Source: Aplysia californica (lineage: Eukaryota; Mollusca; Gastropoda; Aplysiida; Aplysiidae). From it: a DNA stretch of 28,638 nt. The notes below the pieces were generated by a model, which saw nothing but the letters and a program-made list of their open reading frames with translations, was not told the DNA's origin and did not search any database. Positions 1-10,727 of the stretch are shown in pieces. The position numbers were made by a program, and so were the translations under genes. The stretch spans positions 112,411-141,048 of the forward strand of contig NW_004797749.1 of the NCBI RefSeq assembly GCF_000002075.1, in the 5' to 3' direction. Position 1 is the first letter of the stretch, and every line of letters begins with the position of its first letter.

Positions 1-967
1 TTCCTGGGATAAATGAAAGAAAATGCTTTGCAGATGATGTCATTGTATTTGGACAGGATAGGGACCGGCAAGAAACAGCTAACACGGTGCAACAGGAGCT
101 AGATCGAGTTGGGCAATGGTGTGTAGACCACAACGGCAACTCCACCCCGACAAGGCCTGTGTGCTGTGGTGCTCGCTGAGCAATCACGCGGCGAAAGCAG
201 AGATGCCCACAGTCACCACCAACGACAGGATTCTGAAGCGTGAGCACTCAGTGAGGTATCTAGGTATCACCTTTGACAGATCACTCTCAGGTAAAGATCA
301 CATAACCAGGATCACCACAAGAGCCAGAAAAGGCCTGACTGCACTGAAAACCATGGCGTGTAGCAGAATGTCACAGTTTTTAGCCTACTATACCAGTCTC
401 TTGAGCTGTCTGTGATAAACTATGGTCTTGGTCTCCTCACTACGTCGCAGCTGAAACGCCTTGAAAGAATTCAGAACGAAGGTATGCGGACTGTTCTCGT
501 GTGCACACGAAACACATCCAGCGAGGCTAAGCGTTATCTCCTGGACCTCCCAGCCATGGTAGAACGTCACAAGATTGCTCAGGTGAAAGCGTATTTTAGA
601 GTCAGCGCCGATGATCAGCACCCACTGCATGACAAAGTGGGTAGAACTATACGCACCCGTTTTCTTAGAGGGACTGAATGGATGAATGAGGCAGGGACGA
701 CTTTGGCAAACTGTGTGAAGTGCAAGACATCCGAAGGGGTAGCGCATGGGCCAGCGTCATTGACACACCTGGGCTAATTACTCGAGTGGTGCCAACATTA
801 GGCAGAGAATGTTGTGAGTGGCCAGTGGGAGCAGCCAATGCCGACGTAGAGACGCTGATAGAGGAGAACAGTGAACAGGGCGACGTTGTCGAGTCATCTT
901 CACAGATAGATCAGTACAGCGTAGAGTCAAATCTGGAATGGCTTTCTGCGCTCGTGTAAACGGGGTC

Positions 968-1003
<36 letters not shown>

Positions 1004-1562
1004 GTCAGCGCCACAACTATAACCACGTCCAGCGTGTGCATGGAGATGAAAGCCATCACAGAAGCCCTTAATGGATTAAGACGATGGAATATCAGTCTGC
1101 CATCCTCGTCACCTACTCGATGAGTACCCTCGAAAAAGTGAAGAAACACATGATGTATGCAGACTGGCGAGAGGCAATACAAAGCAGCAGACTCACACGA
1201 ATTGTATGGATATTTAGCCCTAGTTAGGCAGGAGTTCACGGCAAGGAACGTGCTGATAAGCTAGCCGGCCAGGCCGGGATTGGCGGCAAAATGCAATTAG
1301 ATCCACAAACAGTCATAGCAGCATTGACAGCATGGTTCAACTACCACAGAGAGGATAAAGGCACCACTTCACACACAAAGGATAGACTAAGGGAAGCTGG
1401 AGTTTCTAGAGGGTCGGGGAGAGATAGCAACCTGGGTGGAAAAGCCAGAAGTAAATCCAATCAGCAGTTAACTGGCACGATCAGCAGGCAGACCCTTTCG
1501 GAATCTGTAGAGAAGGGAGGAGCATCTACGGCAACGTGCCGCCTTCAATGACGCCTATTCTT
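1..1562 (+). mobile_element. 3' half of an RNase H-bearing non-LTR retrotransposon (I/Nimb-like LINE), decayed
   Basis: The window opens inside a reverse transcriptase: FADD (the catalytic YADD-type motif) is read at about 28-39, followed by the thumb-side signature RYLGITFDRSLSGKDHI (from about 257) and INYGLGLLTTSQLKRLERIQNEGMR (413-490). A C-terminal RNase H trace, GVHGKERADKLAGQAG, lies at about 1236-1280; in this family type the usual motif is GxxGNExADxLA. The RT and RNase H order fits I-group LINEs of the Nimb/Ingi kind, but the clade is inferred. The reading shifts frame near 130, near 410 and around 715-790, has in-frame stops, and carries a (GA)15 tract inside the RNase H part, so it is dead. 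The 5' part lies outside the window. The 3' end runs directly into the 19-bp minisatellite at 1563, which may have grown from the element's own tail. Confidence 0.8.
972..1001. repeat. (GA)15 microsatellite inside the LINE RNase H region
   Basis: Perfect GA dinucleotide run placed between reading frames that encode the RNase H domain on both sides, so it expanded after the LINE lost function. Confidence 0.95.
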
Positions 1563-1787
1563 CAACCAAGTAAGTAAGTAGCAACCAAGTAACTAAGTAG
1601 CAACCAAGCAAGTAAGTAGCAACCAAGTAAGTAAGTAGCAACCAAGTAAATAAGTAGCAACCAAGTAAGTAAGTAGCAACCAAGTAAGTAAGTAGCAACC
1701 AAGTAAGTAAGTAGCAACCAAGTAAGTAAGTAGCAACCAAGTAAGTAAGTAGCAACCAAGTAAGTAAGTAGCAACCAAGTAAGTATG
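1563..1787. repeat. 19-bp minisatellite, about 12 copies
   Basis: Unit CAACCAAGTAAGTAAGTAG repeated about 11.8 times with few substitutions. Because 19 is not a multiple of 3 the repeat is open in several frames and produces spurious Leu/Thr/Tyr-rich reading frames. It starts exactly where the LINE coding trace ends, so it may derive from tandem copies of the LINE 3' terminus, as tail repeats are known in some LINE groups. Confidence 0.95.
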
Positions 1788-1863
1788 ACAGAAGATGATA
1801 AGGCGGAAAAAGGGGGATGGGGGTCATTATTGGCAAAATGTTAGCTGACGTCATTTGAGAACG

Positions 1864-2630
1864 GACCAAACAATCCCCCCCCCCCCCCTTTTTTGTTTTG
1901 TTTTTCTTGAACAATAACAATCTGCACCTTGTTGGCACATTATTACGTAGGCCTAACCAATAAATATCGGCACCAAAATCAGGACACGGCACCAAAATCA
2001 GGACACGGCACCAAAATCAGGACACGGCACCAAAATCAGGACACGGCACCAAAATCAGGACACGGGGAAAAAAACCCAACCTCTTCAAGACGAAGCGGAC
2101 ACATGGCTGATCAGCAGCTGACAGCGGGCAATGTTGTGGCCCATTTCAAACCATTATACTTATACACAAATCAGAAACACGAACTGACATAATTGTATAA
2201 TATGCATTTTATTGATTGCCCTTTAAAGTATCAGGAAAACTTAAGTATTTGCATGAATTAACACTGAAGAGTCGTCGAATGACTCGTGTGTGCGTCCTCA
2301 AAGAGATAAGGACATTTTTTTTTTCACCGCCAACTGGATTCTTTTTATTCCTCTGTTTTGAACAAGAACAAAACAAACAAAAAAACCCAAAACAAAACAA
2401 AAGCGAAACAAAATAAAACAACAGCAACAAAAAGCGTGTGTTCAGCAATAGTTAATTAACAGAACCGACAAAATTAAAAGGGTGGCTGGTGGCGGCTCTG
2501 TTATGCTTTGTTCTAGATCTATCTCTACTCCATATTTTCTTTTTATATTTCTCTCTAGTTATAACACCTCTAATCTTCGGCACTTATTTCATCGATTTGT
2601 GTTGCAAGTGCCGAAACACTATTATAGATA
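1864..2630 (+). repeat. Unnamed interspersed repeat, copy 1
   Basis: Strongly similar in the same orientation to 10728-11906. Both start GACCAAACAAT plus a C-run, share a conserved stretch around CGAAGCGGACAC, then TAATTAACAGAACCGACAAA, and end near TGCAAGTGCC. No coding trace is seen. Copy 1 differs by a five-fold expansion of a 19-bp unit (1971-2065), by a short TCTAGATCTA insertion near 2513, and by lacking the 478-bp MITE of copy 2. No terminal inverted repeats or target duplication were recognised, so the class is unknown. Confidence 0.8.
1971..2065. repeat. 19-bp minisatellite, 5 perfect copies
   Basis: Unit CACCAAAATCAGGACACGG, five identical tandem copies. The sister repeat copy at about 10830 has the unit once, showing expansion in place. 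Confidence 0.95.
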
Positions 2631-2656
2631 ATAATTATGATAATATTGATATTAAA

Positions 2657-3113
2657 TGTTGTGGATACTTGGCCTCTTTTCTTTACGTAGAAAACCTGCT
2701 TGGCAACCCGGCTGGTAGGGGAGGTAAATCGAGATTTGCTCGGAACACGAAGGTCTGGTGCAAGGGAAGCGCACTTGAGCTTATACATACCATAGATGTA
2801 CACTATAAAAGGAGATAACTCTATGATACATACATAGTCATAAGTTGACTCATAAGTCAGTCACTCACAACCTGTCAGGCTGTCACGAACAGTCAGTCTC
2901 GCTCGAGAAAGAGACGGTCGAGAAAACTTCGAGCTGAAAGGCAGTCTCGCACGAGGGAGGGACAGAGCCAAAGTCAACTCGCAATACGGAAAATCAACTA
3001 CTCTAGTTTCAAACTAAATAAAAGGTTACTTTGTTGTGGTTCAAAGGTAGGAGTTCGTCTTTATTAGGTCAAGATATCCGTCTGAATGTCTGGTTAAACT
3101 GTGTTCCGAAATA
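2657..3113 (+). repeat. Left LTR of the BEL/Pao fossil
   Basis: TG start, TATA box at 2804-2810, AATAAA at 3017-3022 and a primer-binding-site-like sequence just after the end. The exact right border is uncertain by a few bases because no second LTR is present for comparison. Confidence 0.6.
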
Positions 3114-3167
3114 TAGTGCCGAAACCCGGGAGTTAGAGCAAGATCTAGCTTGGCTCTGTCCCTTGCC

Positions 3168-3612
3168 TACCCCTCGTGGACTCTAAGGGGCTCTAGATCT
3201 ATATCTATTTAGATTAGAGTGATTTCTATTTCTAGTAAACGTGCTAGATATATTCATTCATCGGATCCTCGTGGACTTTAGATCTATTTAGAGTAGAGCT
3301 CGTTTTTAGAACATGTGCAAGATCTGTTCATCGCAACCTCGTGGACTCTAGATCTATTTAGATTAGAGATCGTTTCTAGTAGATCTACATATGCTAGATC
3401 TATTCATCACAACCTCGTGGACTCTTGTTCTAGGCAAGCCTCTGCTGATTTAGATTAGAGATCTATGTTCTATATATAGTACTTGTGCTAGTTCTATTCA
3501 TCGGAACCTCGTGGACTCTAGATCTAAGCAAGCCTCTGTTGATTTAGATTAGAGATCGTTTCTAGTACTTGCTAGATCTATTCACCTGAACCTTGTAGAT
3601 TTAGATCTACTA
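3168..3612 (+). repeat. Degenerate tandem repeat in the BEL leader, 5-6 units
   Basis: AACCTCGTGGACTCTAGATC-like units recur at about 3172, 3267, 3337, 3413, 3507 and 3591 (spacing 70-95 bp). Each is followed by TTTAGATTAGAGATCG and TGCTAGATCTATTCATC variants. The repeat is non-coding and lies between the primer-binding site and the gag-like ATG. Confidence 0.8.
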
Positions 3613-5293
3613 AACACGTCATGGCAAACACTGTAACGCCACTTGAACAGGTTCGTCGCTTTTGCACGTCAGCCAAGAGCTGGCTCTCACAAGAAGCTAA
3701 CAAACTTCAAACTTTACTTGATGCTAAGGACGAGGATCTGTCTCAATTGAAATTCACCATCAGTCAGTTCGACACAAGATTGGACAATTTCGACGAAGCA
3801 CAATCAAGCGTGGAAGTAGTCTTACAGGAGGAAGAACTGGAAAGTGACATCACAGCATCAGCAGACTACTGGGACTCTGTATAAATAGTTTTCGTCAAAG
3901 CACAGGAGGTAGTATCGTCCAGTTTGAGACCACTTCATGAAGCTGCCTTAGACTTGGACCGTGCTTCACTAGCATCGTCAAACTCCCATCACTCTACCCA
4001 AAACACGACCAAGCTTCAGAAACTGGAACTTCCTAAGTTTAATGGAGAGGAGACAGAGTGGTCTTCGTTTTGGGACAGATTAGCAGCAGTTGTTCATATG
4101 TCATCTAGATTAGCATAAATCACAAAGTTCACGTGTTTCCAATCTCTTCTAAAGGGGGAAACAGCTGCAGCTATTAAAGGCCTGCATACTACTGCTGAAA
4201 ACTACGACACTGCCATCGATATGTTACATAAGCTTGTTGGCTGACAGGAGCGTATACTCTTTGTTCCCATTAGTCAGCTACTTTCTTGTCAACTTCGAAA
4301 AGGGGACGTCAGCCTTTGGGCTCTGCATGACGAGCTGCAAGCCCATGTCAGAAGCCTTGAGAATCTTGGCATTTCTCTGTCATCATATGGAATCATCGTT
4401 ACTCCACTCATCCTTCATCCGTTTCCTTCAGAAATTCGTCTGGAGTGGGCTAAAGTTGGTGAGCGAAAAGAAGGAGATCTTGCTTTCCTCATGGATTTCC
4501 TAGACGACGAGATTAGGAAGCAAGAAAGAGCACATCATCACCTCGTTCCCTCCTGCAATACATCTTCAACAAGAGCCGAATCCTCTTCAAGGGAGAGGGC
4601 AAGAAGGCAGACCGGAGCAGCTCTGTCCATCAACACTGGGTCTAGTACCTCAAATTCATCACGAACTCATGACTGAAAATTTAAGAGTGTGTTTTGTTAC
4701 AAGGATCATTTCTCCTCGGAGTGTTCTCAACTTGTGAACTTGAATGTAGAGCAGAGAAAGAATAAAAGCGCTCATATGACCTTAGCAGTTGCGAGCGCCG
4801 TAAAACCTTATACTATACATACATACAAAGAATAAAATGGGAAGTCTCAAACGTTGTTTTATCTGTCTCAGCAGACATAGTATCGCCAAGGATTGCCAGA
4901 GACACTGCGGTTTGTGTCAGGGAAAGCATCGCAGACTGCTCTGGGAACGTATCAATCGTACAAGAACAGAAATGGAAAACAAGACCCAGAATCAGGAATC
5001 TTCTTGTCAAGAGAAAGTTGAATCTACTGTGGTCTCTGTTGGAACGGATGGACACCGGGTTGGTTTTAATTACGCGCATTCGCTAACTTTGAGGGCTACA
5101 ACTCTCATGCAAACCTTTCATTGTAAAGTGGGAGGCCGTCGAGTGTTCATCCTTTTTGACAGTGGCGCCGATAGGTCGTTATCACAAAACGTTTAGCACA
5201 TGAGTTAAATCTTGGACCGGTAGGTCGAGAGTCAGTTTCATTTTCTAATTTTGGAGTTGGGAAAGCAGTAAGCAGGCAAAGAAAGCCCTCGTA

Positions 5294-5439
5294 TACACAC
5301 ACGGAGGCACACACACACACACACACTCACGCACATACACGCACATACACGCACACACACTCACACACACATACACACAAACGCACACATGCACATATAT
5401 ATACACACACACACACTCTCTCTCTCTCCCCCTCTCTCT

Positions 5440-5525
<86 letters not shown>

Positions 5526-5528
5526 ACA

Positions 5529-5561
<33 letters not shown>
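5294..5561. repeat. Compound (CA)n/(CT)n microsatellite
   Basis: About 270 bp of alternating CA and CT runs with minor interruptions. It marks the right edge of the recognisable BEL fossil. Confidence 0.95.
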
Positions 5562-5564
<3 letters not shown>

Positions 5565-6302
5565 GTGTACAAAGCTCCATGCACTTTCACCTCTTCAGCC
5601 CAAATCAAAATGGCCACCAACACGTTCAACTGGTGCCATGGCTATCAAGTCGTGCATACCTATTGCGTATTTTGTAGAGACCAAATAGAGTTTAATTAGG
5701 GCTGGTCGACTAACGCTACCATCTGGGATTTTTTTTTTTCGAAATAAAAAACGATACAGATATGCGTGACTTCGAAGTATAAAGCTCGACCCAGTTTCAT
5801 GCTTGCACACACATATTTGACTCGGATGAGTCCATTCACCACCAAAGGGGGACCGGTTTTGTGTCACTGGATAAACCCCACATAGGCCTTGAAAAGTTAC
5901 CTGGTGGTCCGATAAGTCGGGTCTGTCAGGGGGCCCCCGTCTAGGATAGATGTTGCCTTGACCTTGTCCTGTCTGGAACTGAATCTCCCAGTGAGTGTCT
6001 CTCAGACGATGTCGGCCCATTTCTATACGTTTAATACGCGGCTTGCTAAGATATCCTAACAACTGCAAAACATCAAATTATGGTAAAATTCAGAGGGGCA
6101 TGCCCCCATGAACCCCCACCCCCACACCATAGTTTTATTAGGTCAGCCCCCCCCCCCCCCCGAAACCTCCCTACTCTTGGTGCCAAAACCTGCGAATAAC
6201 AATTGCGGGATGGGAAATACCGAAAAGGTGCCCCGTTTTTAAGCCTAGAAATCTAGATCTAGACTAGAAATCTATCTAGATCTAGAATCTAGATCTACCT
6301 AA
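5562..6302. other. Unassigned stretch with an open minus-strand frame and a C-run
   Basis: A 157-codon minus-strand frame is open from 6068 to 5595 but shows no domain I recognise. It runs through low-complexity sequence at its end, so coding is not supported. A C-run lies at 6147-6161, and a cluster of palindromic TCTAGATC motifs at 6248-6296 abuts the transposon that follows. Confidence 0.4.
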
Positions 6303-7480
6303 AGATAAAGATGAGAGAGAACGTTGGATGAAAGCAATCCCAAAATAGATTTACCCGATACTGCAAATACTCTTGTTTGTACATCTATTAAACATTTTCC
6401 AGATGGATTTGAAACTATTTCTGTCAAAGTAAGATTAAGACCAAAAAACCCTTCATCATTATTTTCTAATTTGCCCTTCCAAAATTTGATTCCAACACCA
6501 CTGCCCTCAGCAAGAACAACATGTAGATCTAGATCTAGAGCTAGTTATTCAGTCAGATCAGTAGAAAGTGACCAGTTAGAAGAATAGTCCGTGCAGCAAT
6601 CGAATCCCGTGATGATAGCCAACTGCATATTTTAACAGAATTTGCTAGCCTAATTGTGCTTTCAAATTTAAAGGACTAAAATGGGAAAAGGGAACAAAGC
6701 TGACAGCTGACACAGCCACTGCCACTGCTATAATACAGCATGCATGTGCTTGGGTGTTGTTGAAATGGCAAAATACCTTTTGCCAACAAATAGATATGTA
6801 CTGCTAGGAAAATTCACAACTGATCTACTGGAAAAATCATTTGGAAAACTTAGACAAGGTAATGGTGAAACATATTTCATAAAATTTAATGCTCAGCAAA
6901 TTTGAGAAAAATTGAGCTTGATGAAAACAAAAGTTTTGTTAAGATTTAACTTAGATGTATCTGGTTTACCTTCTGAATCGGGCCATTCTTGGGGGAAATG
7001 TGTATTTCAAAGGACTCAGGAAGTCTGTGAACTGATTGAATCATTGCCTGAAATGGAGAATTCAGTCAAAACAGAAGTCAAGTGCAGTCTAGTCTACATT
7101 GCTGGCTATGTCATAAGAAAAAACCAAAACCTAAAGGAGGATAGTTTTTGTTACTTTGCAAAGTATTGGGAGTTTACATCTTCTTTGAGTAGAGGAGGCC
7201 TAGAGTCTAGATCTAGTTCAAGCTGGGAACTCAGCATGTTAGTGAACCACCTTTTGCTACATACCCTTTCAGTCAGTGTGTGACAAGGTATGCAGAAACT
7301 CTTTGAGTGAAATGTTTATGGACATCTCACAGTATTATGGTTTTGAGATTAGACAACGCAACTGCTTTGTCATGAGCAATATTTTGCTAAACAATTTCTG
7401 CAAAATATCCTATCACCATCTGAGAAAGAACATAAACAGAAAGTCCTAAATCTCTCTTCATAAACAATGTAAGTTAAACC
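6303..7480 (+). mobile_element. THAP-type DNA transposon (P-superfamily-like) transposase remnant
   Basis: The left part reads ERWMKAIPK then, after a frame change, IDLPDTANTLVC...HFPDGFET (6318-6420). This resembles the C-terminal half of a THAP zinc-binding domain. Further on come LPTNRYVLLGKFTTDLLEKSFGKLRQGNGETYF (about 6781-6880), then VYIAGYVIRK (about 7092-7121) and FVMSNILLNNFC (about 7365-7400). These resemble the C-terminal catalytic region of P-element/THAP9-like transposases; Kolobok, which also has THAP, is an alternative. Several frameshifts and stops (for example at 6581, 6903 and 7281) show it is inactive. TCTAGATC clusters sit inside or next to it at about 6525, 7205 and 7805. 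Its ends and target duplication were not found. It could instead be a domesticated-gene relic. Confidence 0.6.
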
Positions 7481-8540
7481 TTTTTCATAATATTTACACT
7501 GTTAGCCCATGTTTGTGAACGCATGTGTCTATCTATGTCTCTGTGCCTGTATACATGCTTACATGTGTGTATTACCCATACTTGGCAATGTTTCTACTGT
7601 GCTAGGCCTATAAATTATTGCATGCTTGCATAATGAATGAGTACATTTTTTTAGCGCATAGAGCATGGATTGGGTTTTCCAAGGATTTGTGCTATAAAAT
7701 ACTATATTTATTCTTTTTCTTTCTCTCATTATTTTCTGTGCCAATTGCTAATGGGAAATGAAGCTGTTTTACCGCACCTAGAACGAGAAAAGAGCCTAGA
7801 ACTAGAGTCTAAATCTAGAAATCTAGTTCTCATAAATCCACCAATTAAGACAATATTTGCAGTTGTATAATAAGCACAGTCTTAATTGATTTCCCTTTCT
7901 GTGATCTGATTGCGCTGCCTTCCTATGGTCTCGCGTAAGCTACTGTGACCTCGTTTTAAACTCGCCTCCACATTTTCAGACTGCGGTCACGCTGAGGAGG
8001 CCTGATAATTTCAGTAAGCCGTGATATCAACCTTTTTGTAAGCCTATTTTTTAGGCTAAAGTTCTGTCTTAAGGATTAGTATTGTGCTTTCCTCTCTTTC
8101 GCTCCTAATCTTTTTTCCACTCTTTACGTATACGAGTTTCACATTTTCTCCACTAAGGCACAAAAATGATGATTAACAATTTTTTTGTTTAATAAATTTT
8201 AAATTGGAGACACACTGGTGTTGGAACTATGCTTCCTTACGCATTCAGCTAAGTTTTAGCTGATGTTCGCAGTTCAGCCACGTGCCCGGCTGTATTTTCT
8301 GTTAATAATTATGTGGGATGGTCACTTGCCTGGATAAGTAATAAAATAAGGATTTACAATTTTTTATTTTAATGAAGTTGTTTTATTGGAGACACACTGG
8401 TATCACGTTGGTTTTAAATAAGAGCCCGGCACACACGAAGTATGGGCGAATAGGCTCGTCCTACGGAGTAGGAATAAGTTCCAGTTGGAGAAATTTGGCC
8501 TAAATTTCATCCCTTCTAGACGCAAAGACCGCTTTCTGTG
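7481..8540. other. Gene-free stretch with a short direct repeat
   Basis: No coding trace. Two imperfect copies of a roughly 57-bp AT-rich unit ending TTGGAGACACACTGGT lie at about 8163-8219 and 8345-8401 (period 182 bp). A TCTAGA-type cluster is at 7797-7828. Confidence 0.5.
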
Positions 8541-8666
8541 ATGCCTTCGTTTTAAGAAAGTTGGTGAGGTAGTAAGTAAGGAAGTAAGTGAACTGTAACG
8601 ATAGACGACTGACTTAGCTCTCTGGAGAACAGCTCGTCGTAAACACCTCGCTGAAGATACCCACAG
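8541..8666 (+). other. Candidate 5' non-coding exon of the sulfotransferase gene
   Basis: The sequence ends in a perfect consensus donor, CCCACAG|GTAAGT, with the cut after 8666. The first coding exon of the downstream gene has a good acceptor at 13356-13357, 30 bp before its ATG, so an upstream non-coding exon is required somewhere. This is the best donor I noticed upstream on that strand. The left border is arbitrary, no promoter was recognised, and the link is inference. Confidence 0.25.
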
Positions 8667-8958
8667 GTAAGTTGTGCATTTATCACGCTTGTCGTTATTA
8701 GTTCTTGTTCTTATTCTTGTTGATATTAGAGGCGATTTTGCTGATGCTGTTCTTGCAGGTGTCGTGGTTGCCTTTGTTGTCTCTCTAATTCAGTAAAAGC
8801 AAAAAGAACGAGTGCTTTTTGAATGTTGATTAGATATTAATGTGTATTTACTTGAAACTAAATAAAAATTATCGTCGGCAATCAATCTCTTGTCCACTGT
8901 ACAGCCGACGAAAGCTGACCGGCGCCGCCGGTCTTGCCCAGTAAAAGAACCGCACCTG

Positions 8959-9070
<112 letters not shown>

Positions 9071-9352
9071 ATCTATGGAAAAAGCAGAACTCAGGTGTAT
9101 CTTCTTTTTCTGAGACAAAACCTTGGTACCTCGATGTTCTTTGTTCGAGGGAAATATAGCGTGCAAAAACTAAAATCATAAAAACAGTGAGCGTCAGTGG
9201 GAAATAACCTTGTTCTGTAGCCTAGTCGCGAAATATCAAATTATACTAAATAATAGGTCGTCTGCGACGTCCCAGGTTGTTGACATAAGAAAAGACATAA
9301 TAATTCTATTATTGACACAAGAAACAACAACAACAACAACAACCCAACATTC

Positions 9353-9849
9353 TTAACCCTTTCAGTGCTTAGGCGTTCCCCTCTACGTTTAGGAAGACAA
9401 GGGAAATGTTCAATCAAGAGAGATTCAAACAAAGCCTTAATATATTTCCCCTTATTAAGAGTAATCAACTGAACAAGTTTCAAATACATCGCTTCTAAAA
9501 TATCCCCGTTAACCTACATGCAGTTGACGGAAAGGCATAGAACTGCTTTGGGAGAAAACAATCTAGTACATACGTCTTCACAACAGGGAAGAGTTTAACT
9601 CTTCAAGACGAGTTGGGAATGAGGGTTATCTAGCATCTGCGTTTGTTGCCATTTTTTGTCCAATGCCACAAAAAATGGCAAAAGTTGCCCTAAAAGTTGC
9701 TATTAATTCTCAAGCTTTCAACTCTCTTTGACGACGTATATAGCATTAAGTTGATAGAAGGAACTCGATCTAAAGCACCATAATTTCTTGTGGTCTGTTT
9801 TAGGCATCCAGAGTATCATTTGTAGCCACACAGAGCGTAAAAGGGTGAA
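9353..9849. mobile_element. Candidate degenerate piggyBac-like MITE
   Basis: The left end reads TTAACCCTTTCAGTGC (9353-9368), a form typical of piggyBac termini with a TTAA target. The right end, GCGTAAAAGGGTGAA (9835-9849), is an imperfect inverted match with the TTAA degraded. The interior is non-coding and contains a 13-bp perfect hairpin at 9646-9681. Similarity of the ends is partial, so chance is possible. Confidence 0.3.
9646..9681. repeat. 13-bp perfect inverted repeat (hairpin)
   Basis: TTGCCATTTTTTG (9646-9658) and its exact reverse complement CAAAAAATGGCAA (9669-9681) are separated by 10 nt. Confidence 0.85.
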
Positions 9850-10387
9850 AAATAAAGGTTTCACAACAGAATGAAATCAAAAAGAGAACAGCGCTCCTCC
9901 GATGATTGGCCGTTTTAACCCTAAACGTGTGTAATTCAAGAAAAAGTTCAGGATATTACATTTAAATTATGGAATCACACACAAGAGGCCTGCCAGTGTC
10001 TATACATGTATTCGGTTTAGGTAGAGACACGCTCTAACATAAAACATTAAAAAAATTTTAAAGGAAGGGACAACATCAAATTGAATGACATTACGCCATA
10101 TATAAACACACGCACCGAAAATTTAAAAAATACAAATATAAAAGCAACCCTTGAGAACAATAACAATAAAGAAATCAACGTACTAACAAATTTTAAACAC
10201 AACAAAGAGGGAAAAATAAAAGACAAACAGCAATATAAATATGTAATGTACTTATAATTTATCCCATGAAAATAACAGATCAACGTCGTGTCAACAAGTG
10301 AGAAAGAGACGAAGCGAGGCGGAAGTGGAAATAAACTTTTTTTTCTAAAAGTAAAGAAGTCCAGTTATTTTCTTTCTTTTTTTTTTT
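9850..10387. other. Gene-free AT-rich stretch
   Basis: No coding, RNA or repeat structure recognised on either strand. Confidence 0.5.
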
Positions 10388-10480
10388 GGGGGGGGGGTGG
10401 TTGTTGTTTCCCTTTTTTCGATTTTTATTCCCGGCGGGGGGGGGCGGGGGGGGGGAGGGGGGGGGAGGAGGAGAGGGGGG
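10388..10480. repeat. G-rich low-complexity tract
   Basis: Several G runs of 7-9 with few interruptions. On the G-rich strand it has the composition of a quadruplex-forming sequence. Confidence 0.85.
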
Positions 10481-10660
10481 GAATGCAAAAATCGCGGCCC
10501 CGATTAAAAATGCCAAAAGTAGCGGCCGCGACGAACGCAGACGTTGGGGTTAGATCTATGTCCTGCCCCCAGGACAGCCCGAGGGTTCTAGAGTAAGCGC
10601 CAAACAACAAGATTAACCTGCACATCATTTCCAAAGTTACAGCATTATCATCGTTGCCGC

Positions 10661-10724
<64 letters not shown>
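10661..10724. repeat. (CAT)n trinucleotide microsatellite
   Basis: About 21 CAT units immediately left of the second copy of the unnamed repeat. The Asp- and Ser-rich frames across it are artefacts. Confidence 0.97.
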
Positions 10725-10725
<1 letters not shown>

Positions 10726-10727
10726 CA

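Larger units (their letters stand above)
2657..5290 (+). mobile_element. BEL/Pao-type LTR retrotransposon fossil, left part only
   Basis: A left LTR of about 455 bp (2657 to about 3113, beginning TGTTG) contains a TATAAAA box at 2804 and AATAAA at 3017. Next comes a primer-binding-site-like GTGCCGAAACCCGGGAG (3116-3132), then an untranslated leader, then a gag-like region opening with an ATG at 3621. Family marks are the DUF1759-type LELPKFNGEE...W stretch near 4027, zinc-knuckle cysteines around 4855-4920, and the start of a DUF1758-type aspartic protease with LFDSGAD near 5152. These marks are known for the BEL/Pao group. The element is broken in several places, and RT, RNase H, integrase and the right LTR are absent. 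It fades out at the microsatellite beginning near 5294. It looks old. Confidence 0.85.

Noticed and set aside
1555-1995. Long Leu/Thr/Tyr-rich minus-strand frames
   Set aside because: They are the 19-bp minisatellite read in frames that happen to lack stops; no gene structure.
5595-6068. 157-codon minus-strand frame
   Set aside because: No recognisable domain; the frame passes through low-complexity DNA, and no splice or promoter context supports a gene.
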